Source of the DNA: CAWFGW01 sp963815495
GTDB taxonomy: Bacteria > Bacteroidota > Bacteroidia > Cytophagales > JAAEPT01
Length of the DNA: 64,000 nt
Direction: 5' to 3'
Assembly (NCBI GenBank): GCA_963815495.1
Contig: CAWFGW010000008.1
Location: 62,001-126,000 of the forward strand
Position 1 is the first letter of the stretch. Each line of letters opens with the position of its first letter. The notes under the pieces were generated by a model. That model was not told the origin of the DNA and did no database searches. It worked only from the letters and a program-made list of their open reading frames with translations. Of this stretch, positions 48,861 to 56,149 are shown in pieces. Both the position numbers and the translations under genes were made by a program.

Positions 48861-51066
48861 TTACAGTTGCTTCTGATTCATTACCTTCATTATCTGTTGC
48901 GATGGCTTTTAATTCATAATTGCCCGCTGCAAGTCCAGATAAAGTATGAGTATAAGGTGCCGTATTATCCGTGGTTAAAAGTGTGTTACCATTATAAATT
49001 TTCACATTACTCACCGTTCCGTTTGCATCAGTAGCCGTCACATTAATAGCGATGTCAGCTGGTGCCGTAGTCACATAATTATTTACTGGACTGGTAAAAG
49101 CAACATATGGTCCTCCACTGGAGACAAATCGTACCGTGTTTAATCGGAAAGCACCACTTCCGCCCACAAAGCGAAAATATAAGTCATGTTGTCCTGAGAC
49201 GGCCACTGCTGAAGCAAAATCTTGATAGCTTCCTGTACCACCAGTATTCGTGATGGGAATGGTGGCAATCTGAGTTCCTGCTGTACCAATGTTATCCGTC
49301 CAGACTTCCAACGAACCACTTCCAGCTGTTGCTGCACTCACTATAATTTGATTGGCGGGAGATCCTTCTATTTCCATTGTGACGCCTGGTAACATGCACC
49401 AACCTCCATTAGCAGTATTGGTCACAGTCCCACTGTTTACACTTACATTCTGAGAAAGGTAATAGGAAGCAATACTTAAAGGAGAAAACCCACTATTGAA
49501 TGCAAACTCATCAAAGTCAGCTACTTGTCCAGTAGCATATAATCCCATTGCTGTTCCCACCCATGCATTATCGTTCTCTTGTGCTCGATCGAGTGCTGTT
49601 GCATTATAACTTCCGATTTGATTCCAACTTAAACCATCAGCACTGTAAAACCCTGTAATTATATGTTGGTTCCTGACTAATTTTAACCAAGCTGTGTTGC
49701 CAATAGTATTGTTTACTTCGGTCACCTGACCATTAAATGAAATCCCGAATTTTTTACCATTGTTGTAACCACTATACACGTTGAGGTACAATAAATCTTC
49801 CCCATTCATTAAGCGTAACCCGGCATGTTGCCCGTTAGCAGTTGCATTGATATCCACCTTTGTTATGACTGAATAGGCTTTAGCCGCATCGCGCTGTAAA
49901 GCGTGCATGGTGCTATTCCCTGGAGATATTCTCATAAAACCAGGTCGTGCTGATACCGATAGTTTGCCGATGTCATTCACGTTATGGACAAACCACTCCA
50001 TTTTTCTTGTGGTACTTGTAAAATCATCTGATTCGGGAAACTCATAATTCACACCACTACTGGGTAAATTAGGCGCTGTGAGGGGCTGACCGTTCGGATT
50101 GTTAGAATAAGGTACATCACCATCCCAAAACACTTGAAATAACATACTTTGTCGTCCTTGTCCTTCCCAACCATTGTTCCCATACGAGTGGCAAATGCCC
50201 CACCAGGTACCATCTGATATTTGCACTGGCTGAGAAATATGGTTAGGTGCTGAAAATGGTCCTGAAGCATTACCTCTAAAAAAATTTCCATGTCGTGTCC
50301 AACTTGCTTCATTAGCAGTAAGTGTAGGACTACTCAACACATACTGTCCTCCATATACGTGTCCAGCAACAAAATAATAATATCGCCCATTTCTTTTACA
50401 CATTTTTGGACCTTCAGCCCAGCTATAAATACGGTCTCTGTTGACCCAACTCATATCCATCCGTGTACCTGTCAATTGGCCATTTGAGTTTAATTCTTGA
50501 ATGGCTGCGAAATCTTGTCCATTTTTCATAAGCATATAGGCTTTTCCATCATCATCAACAAAAATGGCATTATCATAGCCTATAGAACCAGGAACTAACG
50601 TAGGTGAACTCCATGGTCCTGTGGGACTAGCTGCTGTACAAAAAAATTGACCAGCACCATGAATAAAAAAGTAAGCCCAGTACTTTCCAGCAAAATAAGC
50701 TAATGCTCCTTGCCAAGTTCCATCTTTGGGTCCAGCATTATTTTTTACCACACTCCAATTAGGATCTACAACTGTCGATACAACTTCCCAATGAACTAAA
50801 TCAGTTGAATGATAAATGGGAAAATTTGGAGCCCAGTGAAAACTGGAACCAGCAGTGTAATAATCATCCCCCACTTTCATCAACGTCTGATCGGGATGAC
50901 TACCTGGTATCACTGGGTTCATATATACTCCTACACCATCTCGCTGAGCGAATACTGATGTTACTAAAACAAGTAACCCAATTGAAAAAAGAATTTTGAA
51001 ATGATTAAGGTATTTCTGAAGATCGGTTACATCTCGATCTGGGTACCAGTTTTCCATAAATGACAT
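47626..51066 (-). CDS. GH43 enzyme with sandwich domain, three CBM6-like domains and T9SS tail
   Basis: About 1146 residues from ATG 51066. A long N-terminal region precedes the export segment (ILFSIGLLVLVTSVFAQ). GH43 propeller (about 38-350): base Asp in IPGSHPDQTLMKVGDDYY, IGYDNAIFVDDDGKAYMLM, and acid Glu in YSWAEGPKMCKRNG. Then a concanavalin-like domain (about 355-530), a CBM6/galactose-binding-like domain (530-655), Big_7, CBM6 type a, CBM6 type b and a tail ending HKIVKK. Likely xylosidase or arabinofuranosidase. The frame is open to 51132, but that codon lies inside the promoter's upstream block (51128-51134), so a start there is impossible if the element is used; 51066 or 51057 fits. 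First gene of the operon with GH10 and GH43. Confidence 0.87.
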   Translation of the reverse strand: MSFMENWYPDRDVTDLQKYLNHFKILFSIGLLVLVTSVFAQRDGVGVYMNPVIPGSHPDQTLMKVGDDYYTAGSSFHWAPNFPIYHSTDLVHWEVVSTVVDPNWSVVKNNAGPKDGTWQGALAYFAGKYWAYFFIHGAGQFFCTAASPTGPWSSPTLVPGSIGYDNAIFVDDDGKAYMLMKNGQDFAAIQELNSNGQLTGTRMDMSWVNRDRIYSWAEGPKMCKRNGRYYYFVAGHVYGGQYVLSSPTLTANEASWTRHGNFFRGNASGPFSAPNHISQPVQISDGTWWGICHSYGNNGWEGQGRQSMLFQVFWDGDVPYSNNPNGQPLTAPNLPSSGVNYEFPESDDFTSTTRKMEWFVHNVNDIGKLSVSARPGFMRISPGNSTMHALQRDAAKAYSVITKVDINATANGQHAGLRLMNGEDLLYLNVYSGYNNGKKFGISFNGQVTEVNNTIGNTAWLKLVRNQHIITGFYSADGLSWNQIGSYNATALDRAQENDNAWVGTAMGLYATGQVADFDEFAFNSGFSPLSIASYYLSQNVSVNSGTVTNTANGGWCMLPGVTMEIEGSPANQIIVSAATAGSGSLEVWTDNIGTAGTQIATIPITNTGGTGSYQDFASAVAVSGQHDLYFRFVGGSGAFRLNTVRFVSSGGPYVAFTSPVNNYVTTAPADIAINVTATDANGTVSNVKIYNGNTLLTTDNTAPYTHTLSGLAAGNYELKAIATDNEGNESEATVTIRVNVPQAPYGGTAHPIPGTIQLEEFDVGGNGSAYLDDTPGSETAVTFRDDEDVDLENCTDVGAGYNLGWTSAGEWVEYTVDVTKPGRYSLGIRSAVNGADRTVSVTMDGEAIATDVAIPNTTGWQVWQTVTVDDIVLMPGEKVMRLTIGATDYVNLNYVTFTLEEEFIQEPFNSTAHQIPGKIEAEEYDLGGKGLAYHEANMNGNQGTGTFRDDEVDIEVCTDAGGGFNLGYTLTGEWLEYTVNVTNTGNYDLDLRLAKDGDGGLFHIEMDDVDITGPIAVPNTGGWQVWETVKLEDISLTAGEHIMKIVFDTDYTNLNYVQFVDLVTGLNRSNNTMGNIYPNPFNSEGFTIQENGHEFDYEIVDILGNTVEKGIANNKVKIGTELPTGIYVLVVQVNNSKSIHKIVKK

Positions 51067-51104
51067 TTTTAGTTGATAACCACCTCTTTTATTAAAAGGT
51101 ATTA

Positions 51105-51134
51105 GGCTACGTGACCAACTAAAAATGGTCATCA
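51105..51134 (-). promoter_or_regulatory. ECF-type promoter element for GH43-GH10-GH43 operon
   Basis: Minus-strand TGATGAC (51134-51128), 17 bases, GTAGCC (51110-51105) then TAA. It begins 13 bases after the PorP/SprF stop codon and overrules the longest open frame of the GH43 gene. Confidence 0.76.
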
Positions 51135-51146
51135 GTATAGGTGAAA

Positions 51147-52041
51147 TTATTTCTGAATAGCGATAAAAAGTTCTAAAGTATTGTCTGGTAAACTGATTCC
51201 AGAATGATGAAAACTATATGAAGCCATCAATGTAAAATCGATATCCAACACCGCTAAATTTTCTACCCCTACATTCACAGTCGTTTTTTTCAAATTAAAA
51301 TTGTTAATCCCTATTAAGCCCATATTTGCGATGCGGGATAGCGTTCCAAAACTATACGCATAATTACCTACCTCTGACACTTGAAAAACTGAAAAGAGCG
51401 AGCATTGGAAATCAGAAGTAATCTTTAGTTCTTTAGTTAAATCCACATTGTATAATCGAAGAAATTGAAAAGATTGATTTACAGGCATCAGTACAGGTGT
51501 GAAAATCTGTTGAATAGCAAACCCAATGCTAGCGCCTGGACGAAGTATATGCACACCAACCGACCCATCAGGGCCATAATCTGAACCACCTGTTCCGCCT
51601 TGTGTGGTTTCAAAAGCATAATTGACAAAACCCATCGAAATACCCGATGATAAAAATGTTTTTTTACTCAACTGAGTAAACCAGGAATAGCGCAACTGCA
51701 AACGACTTCGACTAATGTAATCGCCAATTTTTGAGTTGTTGGTCTGAATGCCCAAAAAATGATATTCGTTTTTTTTCACTGAATTGAACCGCTTGTCGCC
51801 ATCGAAATAAAATTTACTCACATTTTTCAAAAGACCTAGTTCATTGATGTTGTTAAAACATGCCTTAAAAGAATAAGAACTATCACTATTAGCAGGATTG
51901 ATGAGATAAGGATTTACCATCGTCTGCGTAAATGTTTCATATACGGTGGAGGATAATTGGGCTTGTACAGACCGGAAATTAATCAATAGTAACATCACAA
52001 AAAGCAGTGTAATGCATATTTGTTGATTAGAATTGAGACAT
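51147..52041 (-). CDS. PorP/SprF-family outer-membrane protein (T9SS-associated); 5' end uncertain
   Basis: The secure part runs from about 52030 to 51147. The mature protein begins QLSSTVYETFTQTMVNPYLINPANS, the N-terminal pattern of PorP/SprF barrels, and continues with strand-rich segments (SRLQLRYSWFTQLS, SSGISMGFVNYAF, GASIGFAIQQIF) to ELFIAIQK. PorP and SprF proteins are outer-membrane partners of T9SS and help export type B substrates. The frame is open to a GTG at 52181 inside the divergent sigma gene, giving an odd 75-residue leader. Alternatively, ATG at 52041 with one base fewer near 52028-52030 would give a perfect signal peptide (MSQF then NQQICITLLFVMLLL). Neighbours suggest it senses for the ECF/anti-sigma pair. 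Confidence 0.78.
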
Positions 52042-52121
52042 TTTAACCCAACTCTTTTTGGTCGATATTTGCTAATTGATAAATTAATAATCGTTAAATA
52101 TATAAATAATTTATTCTCAAG

Positions 52122-52152
52122 TGATGACCTTTTCTTTTGACACCCGTAGTTA
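52122..52152 (+). promoter_or_regulatory. ECF-type promoter element of the sigma gene (autoregulation)
   Basis: Plus-strand TGATGAC (52122-52128), 17 bases starting CTTTTC, GTAG (52146-52149) then TTAGG. The upstream block and spacing are identical to those of the hydrolase units. The sigma ATG at 52160 is only 10 bases past GTAG, so the transcript may be nearly leaderless. Confidence 0.75.
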
Positions 52153-52159
52153 GGATATA

Positions 52160-52732
52160 ATGAAGGACATTTCAAAATCACTTATACAAAGTATCCGAAA
52201 CGGAGATAATGACAAAGTTCTTGAGTATTTGTACAAAGACCCTTTGAGGAAGATAAGAAAGTTCATCTTAAATAATTCTGGCACGTTGGATGATGCCGAT
52301 GATGTGTTTCAAGATGCAATTATGGTGTTATTTCATTATGTAAAGACAGGAAAATACAAAGAAGAATATGAACTAGATGGCTTTTTATTTCGAGTAGCAA
52401 AAAATGCTTGGATAGACTTAGCCAGAAAACGACAAAAAGTAATTAAAAAAGAACTACAAGGATTTGACCTCAGCGATGGATCAGATGTTCTCAAAGATAT
52501 GATCAGTGAAGAACGACTAAGTACATTTCACATGTTGTTTAATCAATTAGAAGAAAATTGTAGACGAATTTTATCTTTTGTGATCTTTGATAAAAAAAGC
52601 ATGAAAGAAATAGCCAGCATTATGGGCTTCAAAGATGAGAAAGTATCGAAAAATCAGCACTACAGATGCAAACAATATTTCTCAAAACTAGTCATGGAAA
52701 ATGAAGGTGCTTTAAACATACTACGCAGTTGA
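52160..52732 (+). CDS. ECF-family RNA polymerase sigma factor
   Basis: 190 residues, usual ECF length. Region 2 (about 10-95): KVLEYLYKDPLRKIRKFI, DADDVFQDAIMVLFHYV and the helix GFLFRVAKNAWIDLARKRQK that contacts the -10 element. Region 4 (about 120-180): LEENCRRILSFVIFDKKSMKEIASIMGFKDEKVSKNQHYRCKQ, a helix-turn-helix for the -35 element. It is divergent from the PorP/SprF gene, and its stop overlaps the TTG start of the anti-sigma gene, the classic coupled pair. The same two-block promoter lies before this gene and before the hydrolase units, so I propose that it transcribes itself and the wall-degradation regulon. The family call is solid; the regulon assignment is inference. Confidence 0.92.
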   Translation: MKDISKSLIQSIRNGDNDKVLEYLYKDPLRKIRKFILNNSGTLDDADDVFQDAIMVLFHYVKTGKYKEEYELDGFLFRVAKNAWIDLARKRQKVIKKELQGFDLSDGSDVLKDMISEERLSTFHMLFNQLEENCRRILSFVIFDKKSMKEIASIMGFKDEKVSKNQHYRCKQYFSKLVMENEGALNILRS

Positions 52733-53862
52733 AAGAAGATTATAACATACAGGAAACAATTGATAATTACCTTAATGGCTTGATGTCGGAGAAGGAGAAA
52801 ACTGCCTTTGAAGAAACAATAGCTAAAAATGGTGACCTTGCTTCACTGGTAGAGGAAGCGAAATTGATCAATGAAGCCATTTATTTTGCTAGTTTATCTA
52901 CTTTAAAAGAAAAAGTTGGTAAAGACATTAAAAACATCAAATATAAATCAAAGCCATCAACTGGTAAATATTTATTGGGTGCAGCTTTAATAGTTGGTGC
53001 AACTACTGGAACCTATTTAATTGCTAATCAAACAACTAAATCATCTCAAACCACACCAGCTACTATTGACAAAAGTGTTAATACTAACGATGTTATCACT
53101 ACAAAAAGTGTTGTCTTAAAAGATTCAGCGATAGAAAATAATTCCAACACAAGTGAAGTTAAAGTAGCTCAACCAACCGAATCTACTACCAATAAACCGA
53201 TAGACAGAACACCAAATACTACTCTGCCTAAAAAGCCTGAAACAGAAAAATTAAGTGTTGCTCCCGATCGGCAAACTCCTAAAACGGAAAAAATCAAGTT
53301 GGATACGACAAATAAAGAAGTTATGCCACCAAAAACAGTGAAGGCGACAGTTCCAGAAGAGCAACCAACTACTCCAGTTTGCATGAAAGATTATCATGTG
53401 AAAACCGATGCTTCATGTAAGCAAAAAGACAATGGAGTGATTACAATCAAATCCACAAAACCGTTACAAGTGGAGTTGGATGGAATAGAATCTTCAGCAG
53501 GTGGCGTTTTTAGAGATGTTGCTGCAGGGCGACACAAAGTAGTGGTTACTTATCACCCAACTTGCTCATTTAAAGAGGAGGTTGTAGTGTCTGAAAAATG
53601 GTGTCCATTAAACAGCTCTTTTAGTTTTAATCCCGACTACGGTGAAAAATGGGAGTTATTATATGAAGATGGTAGTGAAGGTGTTTTTATCATATTTAAT
53701 ACCTTTGGTAAAGAAATTTATAGAGATAACTTTGGTGTTGGAGAAAAGTATTGGGATGGGTCGGATTATCAAGGAGTCACCGTTCCTATTGGTACCTACT
53801 TAGCCACCATCAATTACTCAGACGGCAGAAAAGAAAAAGTTGAATTAACCATTGTACGATAA
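52729..53862 (+). CDS. Membrane anti-sigma factor with periplasmic T9SS type B-like C-terminal domain
   Basis: 377 residues from a TTG start overlapping the sigma stop. Cytoplasmic anti-sigma-like helices (about 1-75, DNYLNGLMSEKEKTAFEE); one membrane span (about 80-99); a T/K/P-rich periplasmic linker (100-215); a Cys-containing Ig-like module (218-292, DNGVITI, VAAGRHKV); and a C-terminal domain (297-377) with SFNPDYGEKWEL, IIFNTFGKEIY, YWDGSDYQGVTVPIGTY and a final ELTIVR. That layout is the gliding-motility-associated (type B) sorting domain, here on a protein that stays in the inner membrane. I infer that the tail docks with PorP/SprF, so that an outer-membrane event releases the sigma factor. 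The anti-sigma role rests on position, topology and N-terminal helices; no zinc motif is present. Confidence 0.8.
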   Translation: MKEDYNIQETIDNYLNGLMSEKEKTAFEETIAKNGDLASLVEEAKLINEAIYFASLSTLKEKVGKDIKNIKYKSKPSTGKYLLGAALIVGATTGTYLIANQTTKSSQTTPATIDKSVNTNDVITTKSVVLKDSAIENNSNTSEVKVAQPTESTTNKPIDRTPNTTLPKKPETEKLSVAPDRQTPKTEKIKLDTTNKEVMPPKTVKATVPEEQPTTPVCMKDYHVKTDASCKQKDNGVITIKSTKPLQVELDGIESSAGGVFRDVAAGRHKVVVTYHPTCSFKEEVVVSEKWCPLNSSFSFNPDYGEKWELLYEDGSEGVFIIFNTFGKEIYRDNFGVGEKYWDGSDYQGVTVPIGTYLATINYSDGRKEKVELTIVR

Positions 53863-53863
53863 G

Positions 53864-55462
53864 TTGAGAGTATCAAAAACCATATTATCCCTATTAGTTG
53901 TACTGATAACTACTGTTTGTTTTGCTCAAACGGTCGAATTAGCGGATACTAATTTTAGAAACAAATTAAAAGCGAATTATCCGCAAGTAATACAGGACGA
54001 CCAATTATTAATTTCTGCTGCTAATTCACTTGAAGGTCTGTTGAACCTCCGTAATGCAAAAATCACTAACCTTTCTGGGATTGAACACTTTACTAGTATT
54101 ACCACCTTAGATATTACTGATAATAAACTAACGACCATTCCTGACATCTCTACGATAACAGGGTTGGTGAATTTTTACGGAAATAATAATCAGTTCATTT
54201 CTTTACCTGATTTCACTAACCAAACTGAGTTAGTTGATTTTCAAGTGATGAATAACCAATTGATAGCACTACCCGGTTTTTCTGAGTCGAGCCAATTGAA
54301 AAGTTTATATTGTACTAATAATAATATAACTCAGCTCCCTCCTTTTACTCAATTTCCTAACCTTGAAATTTTGGTAATCGGTGAAAACCAAATTGCACAT
54401 GAACTCGATTTTTCTTCGCTAACTAAATTGATTCAACTACACGTTCACAAGTTAAATTTATCTACAATTGTCGGATTGGAAAACTTAATGCAACTGCAAA
54501 TTCTTTTTGCGTGGGGCAATAACATTTCAAATTTCAGGGGATTAGATTCTAATACCACGTTAACACGAGCTTTCTTATATGAAAATCCCATGAATCAACT
54601 TCCATTTTTAGGGAACAAACCTAATTTGAACACTTTGGATATACATCGATGTCAGCTCACATTTGAAGACATCGTTCCATTAATTGAAGAAGGAGCACCT
54701 ACGTTTTTTACTTATTCTCCACAAAAACCCTTTACAATCAATAATATTTCTGCACGAGAAGAAAGTAACCTTCAGCTAGAATACCCTATTACATCACCAT
54801 CATCTGACAATATTTATGTATGGAAAAAAGACAATGTAACACAGGATAGCTCGTATACACCCTTCTATATTTTAAATCCTTTAAAAGCTGAAGACGCTGG
54901 TGTATATTCCCTTAAAATTTATAACTCTACAGCATCCTCCTTAACCTTATATTCTACCACCTTTCAAGTAACCGTATTGCCTTGCATCGAATTTAACTTA
55001 CCAGTTTTAGATATCGTTAAAAAAGATTGTGTGAAGGGATATACCATTGACTTATCTAACGCTGAAATTCTAGGAGAAAACAAACCCTTTACCTTTCAGT
55101 TAAATGATGGCATGACGACAAAAACCTGGAAAGATTATCAATTAGATCATGTCAAAGCTGGAAAATATGAATTAACCGTGATCGATGCTAAAAATTGTAC
55201 AGCTACACAGCCCATTGCTTTAGCCAAAATTAAAGGTTGCGACCCCGTACTTACCCCGAATGGAGATGGTATTGCTGACTATTATTACATCGAACATGCT
55301 GGTAAAGTTAACATCTACGACTATAACAGAACTCTGGTTAACACACTCCAAGCACCCATTAATTGGGACGGCACCAACCGTGATGGTAATCCCTTAGATG
55401 CGGGCTATTACATCGTTATTCCCGAAGGAGCCGCTCCTATTTATGTGACTTTAATTCGATAA
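53864..55462 (+). CDS. Secreted leucine-rich-repeat protein with Ig-like module and T9SS type B tail
   Basis: About 532 residues. TTG at 53864, just after the anti-sigma stop, gives a clean signal peptide (RVSKTILSLLVVLITTVCFAQ); a TTG at 53852 overlapping that gene is an alternative. Leucine-rich repeats cover about 60-265 (LEGLLNLRNAKITNLSGIEHF, SLYCTNNNITQLPPF). Then an Ig-like domain (about 285-370, with EDAGVYSLKI), a Cys-containing module (about 380-460, HVKAGKYELTV, CTATQPIAL) and a type B tail: LTPNGDGIADYY, INWDGTNRDGNPLDAGYYIV, ending YVTLIR. The last two modules parallel those of the anti-sigma protein. It is the third gene of the sigma operon and a candidate surface ligand or receptor for polysaccharide or protein. 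Its binding target is unknown. Confidence 0.84.
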   Translation: MRVSKTILSLLVVLITTVCFAQTVELADTNFRNKLKANYPQVIQDDQLLISAANSLEGLLNLRNAKITNLSGIEHFTSITTLDITDNKLTTIPDISTITGLVNFYGNNNQFISLPDFTNQTELVDFQVMNNQLIALPGFSESSQLKSLYCTNNNITQLPPFTQFPNLEILVIGENQIAHELDFSSLTKLIQLHVHKLNLSTIVGLENLMQLQILFAWGNNISNFRGLDSNTTLTRAFLYENPMNQLPFLGNKPNLNTLDIHRCQLTFEDIVPLIEEGAPTFFTYSPQKPFTINNISAREESNLQLEYPITSPSSDNIYVWKKDNVTQDSSYTPFYILNPLKAEDAGVYSLKIYNSTASSLTLYSTTFQVTVLPCIEFNLPVLDIVKKDCVKGYTIDLSNAEILGENKPFTFQLNDGMTTKTWKDYQLDHVKAGKYELTVIDAKNCTATQPIALAKIKGCDPVLTPNGDGIADYYYIEHAGKVNIYDYNRTLVNTLQAPINWDGTNRDGNPLDAGYYIVIPEGAAPIYVTLIR

Positions 55463-55516
55463 GTTATCCATCCGTAGTTAGGCGCTAACACCGCCCTTAT
55501 CAATCAAATTTACAAC

Positions 55517-56149
55517 TTATAACAGTTCAATTACTTTATCATCTATAGTTGTAAAAACACGGTCCTCTATAGTTGGTTTAATAATATGCAAACCAGTTAA
55601 TTCACTAAAGGCGGGTAATATCAATTGGGTTTTTGAAAGCCAAAAACAGCTTAATTTAATTCGTTGTCGGCCTTCACCGAGCAATAGGACACCCGGATGA
55701 AGATGACCGCAAAAATTAATTTTATTACCTTTATCAATTGGTTCGTGAGTATATAAAACACCTTGTTCATCTAACTCACTAATCAGTTCCATTTTCTGAT
55801 CCCTGTTTTTATTAAGTGACCACCGATCATGATTTCCAACTACAAGTATAAAATTGATTTTTGAATGTTTTTTTAAGATATGATTCCATTTTAAAAATTC
55901 CTCATTATGGTCACTATGAAACAAGTCCCCTAAAATCAATACTTCGTTAGGCTGATATTCTTCTAAAATTTCTTGAAACCGTTTTAAATCACTGTCCAAA
56001 CCATAACTAGGTAAGGAATGACCGCTTTTACGAAAATGAGCACTTTTCCCAATATGAAGATCGGCAAGAATCAAACGCTTTTTTTCTACATCAAAAAGCA
56101 CCTTTCGATGATCTAATATGAATTCGATATCCTGAATGGTAACTCTCAT
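55517..56149 (-). CDS. pdeM: Ligase-associated DNA damage response phosphoesterase PdeM
   Basis: 210 residues of the calcineurin-like metallophosphoesterase fold, with metal-binding motifs in order: LADLHIGKSAHFRKSG, LGDLFHSDHNE, VVGNHDRW, YTHEP and FCGHLHPG. Its start follows directly after the helicase stop (56150). In the ligase-associated repair clusters of many bacteria this protein sits with an Lhr-like helicase, an ATP-dependent ligase and an MBL exonuclease, exactly as here. It probably processes DNA ends or nucleotide intermediates; the substrate is not proven by sequence. Last gene of the operon. Confidence 0.93.
   Translation of the reverse strand: MRVTIQDIEFILDHRKVLFDVEKKRLILADLHIGKSAHFRKSGHSLPSYGLDSDLKRFQEILEEYQPNEVLILGDLFHSDHNEEFLKWNHILKKHSKINFILVVGNHDRWSLNKNRDQKMELISELDEQGVLYTHEPIDKGNKINFCGHLHPGVLLLGEGRQRIKLSCFWLSKTQLILPAFSELTGLHIIKPTIEDRVFTTIDDKVIELL

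Noticed and set aside
55474..55483. GTAGTTAGG, identical to the downstream block of the sigma promoter
   Set aside because: No TGATGAC-like block lies 17 bases upstream on the plus strand, and no plus-strand gene follows; probably chance.
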